Positions 1 through 5,924 of a stretch of DNA of 5,979 nucleotides are shown piece after piece (position 1 is the first letter of the stretch; each line of letters opens with the position of its first letter). Under the pieces are notes generated by a model. The model searched no databases and was not told the origin of the DNA. It worked only from the letters and a program-made list of their open reading frames with translations. A program made the translations under genes and the position numbers. The DNA comes from an uncultured Bacilli bacterium (GTDB taxonomy: Bacteria; Bacillota_I; Bacilli_A; RF39; UBA660): contig CANQOH010000056.1 of the NCBI GenBank assembly GCA_947625425.1, positions 1 to 5,979 of the forward strand. Direction: 5' to 3'.

Positions 1-1331
1 CATTTTTCACAATAAATCATTGGAATTGGTTCACCCCAGAATCTTTGTCTAGAGAAGATCCAATCACGCATCTTGTAGTTATTTACAACACGACCAATAC
101 CTTTTTCTTCTAACATTTTCGTTAAAGCTTCTTTAGCTTCTTTAACTGTTAAACCACTATATTCTTCAGAATTAACTAATCTGGCATTAGGATTATCTAA
201 ATAATCATATTTTTCATAAGCTTTTTCTTCTAAGTTTCCACCGGTAATAACTTCTAAAATCTCTAAGTTATGAACTTTAGCATATTCATAATCTCTTTGA
301 TCATGAGCTGGAACAGCCATAACTGCTCCGGTTCCATAATCTCCTAAGACAAAATCACCTAAGAAAATAGGCACTTCTTTACCAGTAACTGGATTAATTG
401 CTTTAATACCTTTAACTTCAACACCAGTTTTACCTTTATTTAATTCTGTACGATCCATATTAGATTTCTTGCTTGTTTCTTCAATATAAGCTAATACTTC
501 ATCTTTATTTTCTACTCTTGGCATTAATTCTTTAATTAATTTACCATCAGGTGCTATTACAAAGAATGTAATACCATAAATAGTTTCAATACAAGTTGTA
601 AATATTGAGAATTTACCGCCTCCAACAATATCAACATCTACTTCAACACCTGTTGATTTACCTATCCAATTTATTTGCCCTAATTTAACTTTCTCCGCAA
701 AATTAGTATCATCTAAACCTTTTAATAAATCTTCAGCATAATCACTCATTCTTAACATCCATTGGGCTTTTTCTTTTTGAATAACTGGACTACCACAACG
801 TTCACAAACGCCACCAGCTGCATCTTCATTAGATAATACTGATTTACAAGTTGGACACCAGTTTACTGGAATTGTATCTTTATAAGCCATTCCATGTTTA
901 TAGAATTGTAAAAATTGCCATTGTGTCCATTTATAATACTCTGGATCAGTTGTTGAAAACTCTCTACTCCAATCAAATGAGAAACCTAAACTCTTCATTT
1001 GCTTTTTAAAAGTTACAATATTTTCTTTAACTGCTTCTTTAGGATGAATATGATTTTTAATCGCATATTGTTCAGCCGGTGCGCCAAATGCATCCCATCC
1101 CATTGGATATAAAACATTTAGTCCTTGCATTCTTTTCATTCTGGCAATGGCATCTTGAGCTGTATAACTTCTAACATGTCCTACATGTAACCCAGAACCA
1201 CTTGGATAAGGAAACTCTACTAAGATATAGTATGGTTTCTTACTTTTATCTCCTGTTTTAGCTTCAAAAGTATGATGATCATCCCAATACTTTTGCCATT
1301 TCTTTTCTATTTCATTAAAATTATATTCCAT
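1..1331 (-). CDS. leuS: Leucyl-tRNA synthetase (LeuRS), N-terminal 443 codons, cut by window edge
   Basis: Cytoplasmic class I synthetase that charges tRNA-Leu with leucine. Reading from the ATG at 1331, the sequence shows an N-terminal Rossmann half with PYPSGSGLHVGH (HIGH-type signature HVGH, residues about 49-52) and then GWDAFGAPAEQYAIK. A zinc-knuckle-like pair CPTC...CERC follows. The CP1 editing domain includes TTCIETIYG (bases 582-599 encode TTCIET) and VPAHDQRDYEYA. The return to the catalytic core is at RDWIFSRQRFWGEPIP. The KMSKS loop, anticodon-binding domain and C-terminus lie beyond base 1, so this is roughly half of a usual 800-residue LeuRS. The start is supported by an AAAGAGTGA ribosome-binding site at 1337-1345 that abuts the previous gene's TAG stop. 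The gene is third in a leucine T-box operon, 14 bp after the Nudix gene. Oddity: the usually TTRPDT editing motif reads TTCIET. The family call is certain. Confidence 0.97.
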   Translation of the reverse strand, partial: MEYNFNEIEKKWQKYWDDHHTFEAKTGDKSKKPYYILVEFPYPSGSGLHVGHVRSYTAQDAIARMKRMQGLNVLYPMGWDAFGAPAEQYAIKNHIHPKEAVKENIVTFKKQMKSLGFSFDWSREFSTTDPEYYKWTQWQFLQFYKHGMAYKDTIPVNWCPTCKSVLSNEDAAGGVCERCGSPVIQKEKAQWMLRMSDYAEDLLKGLDDTNFAEKVKLGQINWIGKSTGVEVDVDIVGGGKFSIFTTCIETIYGITFFVIAPDGKLIKELMPRVENKDEVLAYIEETSKKSNMDRTELNKGKTGVEVKGIKAINPVTGKEVPIFLGDFVLGDYGTGAVMAVPAHDQRDYEYAKVHNLEILEVITGGNLEEKAYEKYDYLDNPNARLVNSEEYSGLTVKEAKEALTKMLEEKGIGRVVNNYKMRDWIFSRQRFWGEPIPMIYCEK

Positions 1332-1345
1332 TATATTCACTCTTT

Positions 1346-2197
1346 CTAATTATGTTCTTCTAACCATTTTAAAATTACTTTAGTTGCTTCTTTTCTACTT
1401 AATCCATTAACTATCTCTGAATTAACTAAAATACCATCAGTTACAATAACTTGGTCTTGCATCGCATACTCATAAGTTTTATGATGTAAACCATCTTTTA
1501 TTTCTTCTAAAACAGTTTCTTTATCTACCCATTCCACACTAAATACTTCATCTTCATCTAAATTCTGTTTATTCTTCTTCCTATTTTTTAATTTAAATAA
1601 GAAACCAGTACATTCTATATTAAAGTATTTATCTTTATTAAAAGCATAATAATGATGATTTATTTTTGGTAACTCTTTCAGAAGTTCTAACTTATTATAA
1701 CCAGTTTCTTCTTCGACTTCTCTTAAAGCACAATCTAATGGCTTTTCGCCTTCTTTAATTGTTCCACCAATAAATAAACGCCCACCTTTTTCATGCCAAT
1801 TAATTGTGAGGTATTTATCATTATCTTCATCATAGACAATTGCAACAATTGAATTTTTCTTAAATTCATTATCGTGAGGTTCACCAGTAACTTCTTCAAT
1901 TACTTGTTTAATTTCAATATTATGTTTAATTGCATATTCATAATCTTCTTTATTATGAGCTGGAACTCCAACTCGATCTTCTTTAATCTTACTATCAATA
2001 TAAATAGGTAATTTTAAATTATTTATTGGATTAATCGCATACAGCTTAGTAAATCCATCTTTAATATCCATACCTAATTCTTTACTAGATTTTAATAATA
2101 AATAAGTAATACCATATAAAGTATCTACTTCTTTAACTGGTATTTCTAATACTTTATCTTTTTTATCTAATTTAAGTTTAACTATTTTACTTTTCAT
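1346..2197 (-). CDS. Nudix hydrolase domain embedded in a LeuRS CP1 editing-like domain
   Basis: A 283-residue protein with a complete Nudix box (G-x5-E-x7-REVEEETGY, residues 145-167), so it should hydrolyse a nucleoside-diphosphate-linked substrate with divalent metal. The Nudix fold spans about residues 114-235. The flanks resemble the LeuRS editing domain. Residues 24-34 (VDTLYGITYLL) match the region after the LeuRS TTRPDT motif. Residues 53-100 contain YAINP, VPAHNKEDYEYA and IKQVI, as in LeuRS VPAHDQRDYEYA. Residues 253-281 (TDGILVNS...GLSRKEA...WLEE) match the segment where CP1 returns to the core. Positions corresponding to E. coli LeuRS T252 (T26) and D345 (D85) appear retained, but about 40 residues of CP1 and the HIGH/KMSKS core are absent. 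The ATG at 2197 has GGGG at 2206-2209 eight bases upstream and overlaps the preceding gene by 11 bp, implying translational coupling. The gene lies just upstream of leuS. The Nudix call is certain; CP1 ancestry is strongly supported by motifs; the substrate is unknown. Confidence 0.9.
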   Translation of the reverse strand: MKSKIVKLKLDKKDKVLEIPVKEVDTLYGITYLLLKSSKELGMDIKDGFTKLYAINPINNLKLPIYIDSKIKEDRVGVPAHNKEDYEYAIKHNIEIKQVIEEVTGEPHDNEFKKNSIVAIVYDEDNDKYLTINWHEKGGRLFIGGTIKEGEKPLDCALREVEEETGYNKLELLKELPKINHHYYAFNKDKYFNIECTGFLFKLKNRKKNKQNLDEDEVFSVEWVDKETVLEEIKDGLHHKTYEYAMQDQVIVTDGILVNSEIVNGLSRKEATKVILKWLEEHN

Positions 2198-2549
2198 CTT
2201 TCTTACCCCATTTTTTATTTAGATAATGACCATATCCAAAATATAAACTAAATATTAAAATTAAAATAACTACAAAAGCAATTAATAACTTAATCCCAAT
2301 AAACCATCCATCAGGTAATATATCTACTAAAGTTATCGCAAAAGCTATAATAAAAGCATTAATAATTGAAATCATATTTAGTAACTTACGATAATTCATT
2401 TTCTTTTTATCTAAATTAAATTTCTTTGTCAGGATAACTAATTCAGATATTTTCGTATATTTTTCTTTTTTGAGTAAATCATCAAAGATGAAATAATATA
2501 CAAAATAAACTATTATAAAAACAATTCCAAAGAATACTAAATCAAACAT
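2187..2549 (-). CDS. Small three-helix membrane protein of unknown function
   Basis: A 120-residue integral membrane protein that I cannot assign to a named family. Three hydrophobic helices are visible: residues about 3-22 (very rich in Phe, Val, Ile and Tyr), 56-76 and 83-105. A basic cytoplasmic-type loop (about 25-55, with KKEKYTK and KKFNLDKKKMNYRK) separates helices 1 and 2, and the C-terminus is lysine-rich (NKKWGKKDEK). Helices 2 and 3 are joined by a short acidic turn (DILPDGW). By the positive-inside rule the large loop is probably cytoplasmic, which conflicts mildly with the basic C-terminus for an odd number of helices. There is no cleavable signal peptide. It is the first gene behind the leucine T-box leader, with GAGG at 2557-2560 seven bases before the ATG. 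Its stop overlaps the Nudix start by 11 bp, so the two are co-translated. Expression should follow leucyl-tRNA charging; its role is unknown. Confidence 0.85.
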   Translation of the reverse strand: MFDLVFFGIVFIIVYFVYYFIFDDLLKKEKYTKISELVILTKKFNLDKKKMNYRKLLNMISIINAFIIAFAITLVDILPDGWFIGIKLLIAFVVILILIFSLYFGYGHYLNKKWGKKDEK

Positions 2550-2556
2550 TATAAAA

Positions 2557-2567
2557 CCTCACTTTCC
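2557..2567 (-). promoter_or_regulatory. Ribosome-binding site of the first T-box operon gene
   Basis: The minus strand reads GGAAAGTGAGG just past the leader terminator, with GAGG seven bases before the ATG at 2549. It supports that start and shows that translation begins about 10 bases after the terminator U-run. Confidence 0.7.
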
Positions 2568-2572
2568 AAAAT

Positions 2573-2604
2573 AAAAGACATTTTCGTATAAGGACGAAAA
2601 TGTC
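2573..2604 (-). terminator. Conditional intrinsic terminator of the T-box leader
   Basis: A perfect 11-bp stem pairs GACATTTTCGT (2594-2604) with ACGAAAATGTC (2577-2587) around the six-base loop CCTTAT, followed by TTTTATTTT. It overlaps the 3' side of the antiterminator. The stem is AT-rich but long. It should stop transcription when tRNA-Leu is fully charged. Confidence 0.92.
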
Positions 2605-2772
2605 GTGGTACCACCTTAATTTCTGATAAATATATCAGCTTTAAATTGATAAAGGAATTACCCTAATAGCTCCAAAAGCAAGTTCAAATATCTATCATCC
2701 TAATTTTCACCACCCATTAGGTCTCTTTAATGAATTAATATTTTACTACTCTTTCTTCATCACTTAAATATT
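2577..2772 (-). promoter_or_regulatory. T-box riboswitch leader, leucine-specific
   Basis: Leader RNA that binds tRNA-Leu and lets transcription continue only when the tRNA is uncharged. Visible parts, 5' to 3', follow. Basal stem I pairs AAAG (2751-2754) with CTTT (2675-2678). The specifier loop has AGTAGTA (2744-2750) opposite GAACTTG (2679-2685). The stem above pairs 2738-2743 with 2686-2691. A distal hairpin pairs CCTAAT with ATTAGG (2716-2721 with 2699-2704) around the conserved GGGTGGTGAAA loop. A stem III-like hairpin CTGATA-TATT-TATCAG lies at 2623-2638. The hallmark AAGGTGGTACCACG is at 2604-2617, followed by a competing terminator. The codon at the specifier position, after GAA and before one purine and the stem, is CTT (2680-2682), a leucine codon; the overlapping TTG would also be leucine. 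The 5' end near 2772 is inferred from the promoter. This agrees with leuS being in the operon. Confidence 0.95.
2589..2618 (-). promoter_or_regulatory. T-box antiterminator element
   Basis: TAAGG (2614-2618) pairs with CCTTA (2589-2593), and ACG (2604-2606) with CGT (2594-2596). This leaves the canonical seven-base bulge TGGTACC (2607-2613). The UGGU of the bulge can pair with the tRNA end ACCA, which predicts an A discriminator base, as expected for tRNA-Leu. The 3' side is shared with the terminator stem, so the two structures are mutually exclusive. Confidence 0.9.
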
Positions 2773-2778
2773 AAATGT

Positions 2779-2807
2779 ATTATAAAATATCTTTATTTTT
2801 AAATCAA
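2779..2807 (-). promoter_or_regulatory. Sigma-A-type promoter of the T-box/leuS operon
   Basis: The -35 TTGATT (2802-2807) and the consensus -10 TATAAT (2779-2784) are separated by exactly 17 bp. The expected transcription start is around 2770-2773, just ahead of stem I of the T-box. The -35 lies only seven bases past the stop codon of the upstream 169-residue gene. Confidence 0.85.
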
Positions 2808-2813
2808 GAATAA

Positions 2814-3323
2814 TTAACGACTTCTACCATGTGATACAGTATCATCTTCATATTCTACCCCAATACTTTGAGCGAACATATACATTTGTAATGAAACATC
2901 TGCATCATTATAATAGCCAATCTTTTTCAAATGATCAAAATACTCAGCAGCTGCACGCATTTTTCTTAAATTACATTGCTCTTGGGAAATCTGTTCTGCT
3001 TTTAATGCTTTTTCTGCTAATTGTATTTTTCTATTAAACACACAAGTATGTAAGCCATTTGTTAAAATATGACGAATACCTACTAATGAACCTACTAATG
3101 CCCCTTTTCTTTGGATTGCATGTGACATTTTATGTCTTACGTTTTCTGAATAAGTAACATAAGAATCAATTGGTCCATTTACTGGAGTATGAACATTACC
3201 TCCAGCTGGTGCGGCAAATGGATTAACAACACGTCCATTAACCATTGCACGACCAGATCTACTAGTTGGTATTCCTCCTGCTGCTACACCTCTTCTAGGT
3301 CCTCTAGGCCCTCTTGGTGGCAT
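2814..3323 (-). CDS. Hypothetical protein with Gly/Pro/Arg-rich N-terminus
   Basis: A 169-residue protein that I do not recognise. Residues 1-55 look disordered and are rich in Gly, Pro, Ala and Arg (MPPRGPRGPRRG, then GRAMVNGRVVNPFAAPAGG). Residues about 60-155 look helical. They include a short apolar stretch (GALVGSLVGIRHIL, 74-87) too weak to be a convincing membrane helix, two cysteines (94 and 117), and a charged helix around 97-135 (QLAEKALKAEQISQEQ). The tail is acidic then basic (EYEDDTVSHGRSR). There is no signal peptide. The start at 3323 has a strong AAGGGGA site at 3331-3337. It follows the GH31 gene by 38 bp on the same strand, so it may be co-transcribed, but a candidate promoter also lies in the gap. 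The 5' third is visibly more GC-rich than its neighbours because of Gly/Pro/Arg codons. It is clearly coding by RBS and composition; function is unknown. Confidence 0.8.
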   Translation of the reverse strand: MPPRGPRGPRRGVAAGGIPTSRSGRAMVNGRVVNPFAAPAGGNVHTPVNGPIDSYVTYSENVRHKMSHAIQRKGALVGSLVGIRHILTNGLHTCVFNRKIQLAEKALKAEQISQEQCNLRKMRAAAEYFDHLKKIGYYNDADVSLQMYMFAQSIGVEYEDDTVSHGRSR

Positions 3324-3346
3324 AAAATCATCCCCTTACTACCGCT

Positions 3347-3375
3347 ATTATAAACACAAAATTAAATTTGTGCAA
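3347..3375 (-). promoter_or_regulatory. Possible internal promoter for the 169-residue gene
   Basis: A consensus -10 TATAAT (3347-3352) lies 24 bases before the ATG. A weak -35, TTGCAC (3370-3375), sits 17 bp further upstream and overlaps the end of the GH31 coding region. The -35 matches only about half the consensus and AT-rich DNA produces such boxes by chance, so this is tentative. Confidence 0.4.
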
Positions 3376-5842
3376 CATACTCTAGCAATTTCATAAACAT
3401 ATTGACAAACGTCTTATCTAAGCCAACTTTTTGTAAATTTCTAATTTCGGCACGTTTTTTATCAATACTCATATTAGAGAAGACAATTCTACCAATTTGT
3501 TCTTTTAATACTGTTTTAATCTGTAAATCAGAAATAATTGAATCAATATCTTCATTAATTAATCTTACAGCATCTATTTCAATATCTTTACCTTTACAAT
3601 TTATTGTTAATTGTTTAGTTGTTGGAACATCATTAACTTCTACAATAAAATCAGTATCTTCAATATAACAATTACGTTCTACTTTATCATTATTTATATA
3701 AACAATAACATCATTAGCTTCTCTTGTATTTCTAAATCTAATACGATAATTTCTCTTCGCTGGAACAATACCCGTCTTACCTTCTACTGGTCTAATAATT
3801 AAAGTATAGTTATTAGCCATATAGTTATAATCTACTCTAGTAAGTAAGTAATAACCTTCTTTATAAAGATTACTAAATCCATCATCTTCATATAAATTAT
3901 ATTGATTACTCTTACCAGGAAAAACATGTATTTCCATTGTCTTCGGTGAATTAGTTACATTCATATTATTCTCTAAATCAGCCATACATACAATAGATCC
4001 ATCTCTTGCAAATACTGGATAATCTTCATCTTTATAGAATAAAATATATCTCTTATTACCTAAATATTTTTTACCTGTCTTAAAATCATACCAAGTACCT
4101 TTAGGTAAGAATATCTTTTCGACAGATCTATTCATGACTGCATCTTTAGGTTTAGTAATTGGTGCCACAAATAACTCAGAACCATAATAATATTCATTAC
4201 GATAATCTAATTCATCATATATTTCTGGATATTGATAATATACTGGTTGTACTAAAGGTAAACCAACTTTATGATACTTATAAGCTTCTGAATATAAATA
4301 AGGTATTAATTTATGTCTCATTTGACAATATAATCTAACGATATTTAAAGTCTTAACATCCCATTTCCAAGGTTCTCTTTTATAATATCTTCCATACTTC
4401 GCACTAAATCTAAATATTGGACTAAAAGTTCCATATTGTACATATCTTATATATAATTCTGAATCTTCAATCCCATCTTTATATCCTCCAACATCATGAC
4501 TCCACCAAGATAAACCTAGATTAGAAGATGTACTATTATAGTAAGGTAATATCTTTAATGTATTCCAACTAACTAAAGTTTCACCACTATAATGAACAGG
4601 GAATAAATGCGGAGCATAAGTATTAGCTCTACTTAGTATTAAAGGTCTAACTCCTTCCATCTTATTAAAATCTGTAAAATGATAATAATTTAAGGCATCA
4701 TTACCTGCTTTATCTTTCAAGTTACGATAATTAATCCAGAAGAAATCTACTCCTACTTTATATAATGGATCAATTAAATCATTTAAATAAGAACTCATTA
4801 ATTCTTTATCAAAAGCATTAAAAGGTATTGTTTGTTTATCTCCTACACCAACTTTTTTTGCTACTTCATCAAACTTTGGTTCATGAGGATGAATACCTTC
4901 ACTAGGATCAATACTAAGTCCTACTCTTACGCCACGATCATGCATATATTTAACAAATTCCGTTGGTTTATAAAATAATTCACGATTAAAAGTAAAACCA
5001 GAATTAAATCTTGATAAATTATTTTTATCTTTTAAGTGCCAGTTATCTCCTAAAAGTAAAACACTCATTGGTATTTTATTTCGATTAAATTCCATAAGTA
5101 ACTTTTGAATATTATCAAAGTTATAAACATCATTTTTATTCCACCAAATACCTAAAGCATAACGAGGTATTAAAGGAGGCATACCTGTTAAAGTGAAATA
5201 ACTATGTAAGCAATTACCAAAATCTTTATTATACATAAAAACATATATATCAATACGTTTCTTATCATTATATATTAAAGCTCCATCTTCACCTATAAAA
5301 TTAGAACTTGAATCATCTATTGAAACAAAGCCATCAGCAGAATATAAACCTTTAGCTTTCGCTACTAACATATCTTCAATTTTTCTTTTAACATGTTTAA
5401 AGTCTTTAACTTCACTTTCCCCCAAAAATGGATCAACAGTTCTATCAATATTAGCCACAATACCACTATAATTTCTGGCTTCTGGATGACCATAATACCA
5501 TTCTTTACCATTAGCATCTAATAATCTAATTTTTAAAATACTATCTGGTGCATACTTATTGCTGGCAAAAGATTTTTCTTTTTCATAACGTAAATTAAAA
5601 TATTTAGTCGTTATATCTAAGACTCTTTCATTTTGATCTACTTTCATCTGCGGAATAGAAAAATTTCTAAACTTAGCAAACTCTGTAGGTCGATCTTCAA
5701 AATAACCTTCTTCACTAAACTCTAATCTAACTAATAAATCACTTAAAACTGTAATACGATAAAATTGTCCTTTAAATACTGATTGTGGTTTACTTATTGC
5801 ATCTTTATAATTAGGTTTAAAATGTTCACCAAAATTAGCCAT
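3362..5842 (-). CDS. GH31-family glycosidase-like protein, catalytic aspartates replaced
   Basis: An 826-residue cytoplasmic protein (no signal peptide) with glycoside hydrolase family 31 architecture. It has an N-terminal beta-sandwich (about 1-215), a TIM barrel (about 216-545, opening PRYALGIWWNKN), and C-terminal beta domains (about 546-765). A helical tail (about 770-826) appears to be an addition. Family landmarks present include FNREL, SWWSHDVGG (445-453), VQYGTFSPIFR, KREPW and PLVQPVYY. Active members are retaining alpha-glucosidases or xylosidases with an Asp nucleophile and an Asp acid/base. Here the nucleophile position in WID(W/Y) is Asn371 (WINYRN) and the acid/base in SGDT is Glu421 (HYSGETL). 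The -1 site DMDWH reads GDNWH (265-269), and the His of the RLHS-like motif reads Ser480. Arg405 (LSRAN) and Asp450 are kept. The frame is intact, so it is under selection. GGAGG at 5849-5853, six bases before the ATG, fixes the start. Fold assignment is certain; ordinary hydrolase activity is doubtful. Confidence 0.95.
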   Translation of the reverse strand: MANFGEHFKPNYKDAISKPQSVFKGQFYRITVLSDLLVRLEFSEEGYFEDRPTEFAKFRNFSIPQMKVDQNERVLDITTKYFNLRYEKEKSFASNKYAPDSILKIRLLDANGKEWYYGHPEARNYSGIVANIDRTVDPFLGESEVKDFKHVKRKIEDMLVAKAKGLYSADGFVSIDDSSSNFIGEDGALIYNDKKRIDIYVFMYNKDFGNCLHSYFTLTGMPPLIPRYALGIWWNKNDVYNFDNIQKLLMEFNRNKIPMSVLLLGDNWHLKDKNNLSRFNSGFTFNRELFYKPTEFVKYMHDRGVRVGLSIDPSEGIHPHEPKFDEVAKKVGVGDKQTIPFNAFDKELMSSYLNDLIDPLYKVGVDFFWINYRNLKDKAGNDALNYYHFTDFNKMEGVRPLILSRANTYAPHLFPVHYSGETLVSWNTLKILPYYNSTSSNLGLSWWSHDVGGYKDGIEDSELYIRYVQYGTFSPIFRFSAKYGRYYKREPWKWDVKTLNIVRLYCQMRHKLIPYLYSEAYKYHKVGLPLVQPVYYQYPEIYDELDYRNEYYYGSELFVAPITKPKDAVMNRSVEKIFLPKGTWYDFKTGKKYLGNKRYILFYKDEDYPVFARDGSIVCMADLENNMNVTNSPKTMEIHVFPGKSNQYNLYEDDGFSNLYKEGYYLLTRVDYNYMANNYTLIIRPVEGKTGIVPAKRNYRIRFRNTREANDVIVYINNDKVERNCYIEDTDFIVEVNDVPTTKQLTINCKGKDIEIDAVRLINEDIDSIISDLQIKTVLKEQIGRIVFSNMSIDKKRAEIRNLQKVGLDKTFVNMFMKLLEYVAQI

Positions 5843-5895
5843 AAAACGCCTCCATTTTATTCTTTAAGCTTTATCCTTATTATCTTTCATTATCT

Positions 5896-5924
5896 ATTAT
5901 ATCACGTATAATACTGATTAGTAA
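5896..5924 (-). promoter_or_regulatory. Extended -10 promoter of the GH31 gene
   Basis: The minus strand reads TGATATAAT (5896-5904), a perfect extended -10 (TGn plus TATAAT). A poor -35-like TTACTA (5919-5924) lies at 17 bp spacing; an extended -10 can work without a good -35. It lies about 54 bases before the ATG, leaving a short leader with a GGAGG site. Nothing further is recognisable in the AT-rich 5925-5979; the upstream gene is outside the window. Confidence 0.65.
5901..5918. repeat. Imperfect inverted repeat in the GH31 promoter spacer
   Basis: On the minus strand ATCAGTAT-T-ATACGTGAT forms two 8-base arms, with one extra G in the right arm. It fills the region between -35 and -10, where a repressor could block polymerase. 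It may be an operator for sugar-responsive control, but a short palindrome in AT-rich DNA can arise by chance. Confidence 0.3.

Noticed and set aside
1346..2197. Nudix gene as a fragment of leuS produced by frameshift or assembly error
   Set aside because: It has its own RBS, start and stop and a full Nudix domain. The complete N-terminal half of leuS, with its own CP1, follows separately.
2831..3037. Plus-strand open frame of 68 codons
   Set aside because: It lies wholly antisense inside the 169-residue gene, which has a strong RBS. Its translation is low-complexity and it has no context of its own.
3355..3372. Hairpin CACAAA-loop-TTTGTG at the end of the GH31 gene, considered as a terminator
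   Set aside because: The stem is only 6 bp and AT-rich, overlaps the stop codon, and is followed on the minus strand by a TATAAT-like sequence rather than a U-run.
3402..3802. Two overlapping plus-strand open frames (88 and 63 codons)
   Set aside because: Both are antisense shadows of the C-terminal part of the GH31 gene, rich in Ile, Ser and Asn as expected from reversed AT-rich codons.
3362..5842. GH31 gene as a decaying pseudogene
   Set aside because: The 826-codon frame is unbroken, has a good RBS and promoter, and keeps family motifs throughout. The active-site changes look like divergence, not decay.
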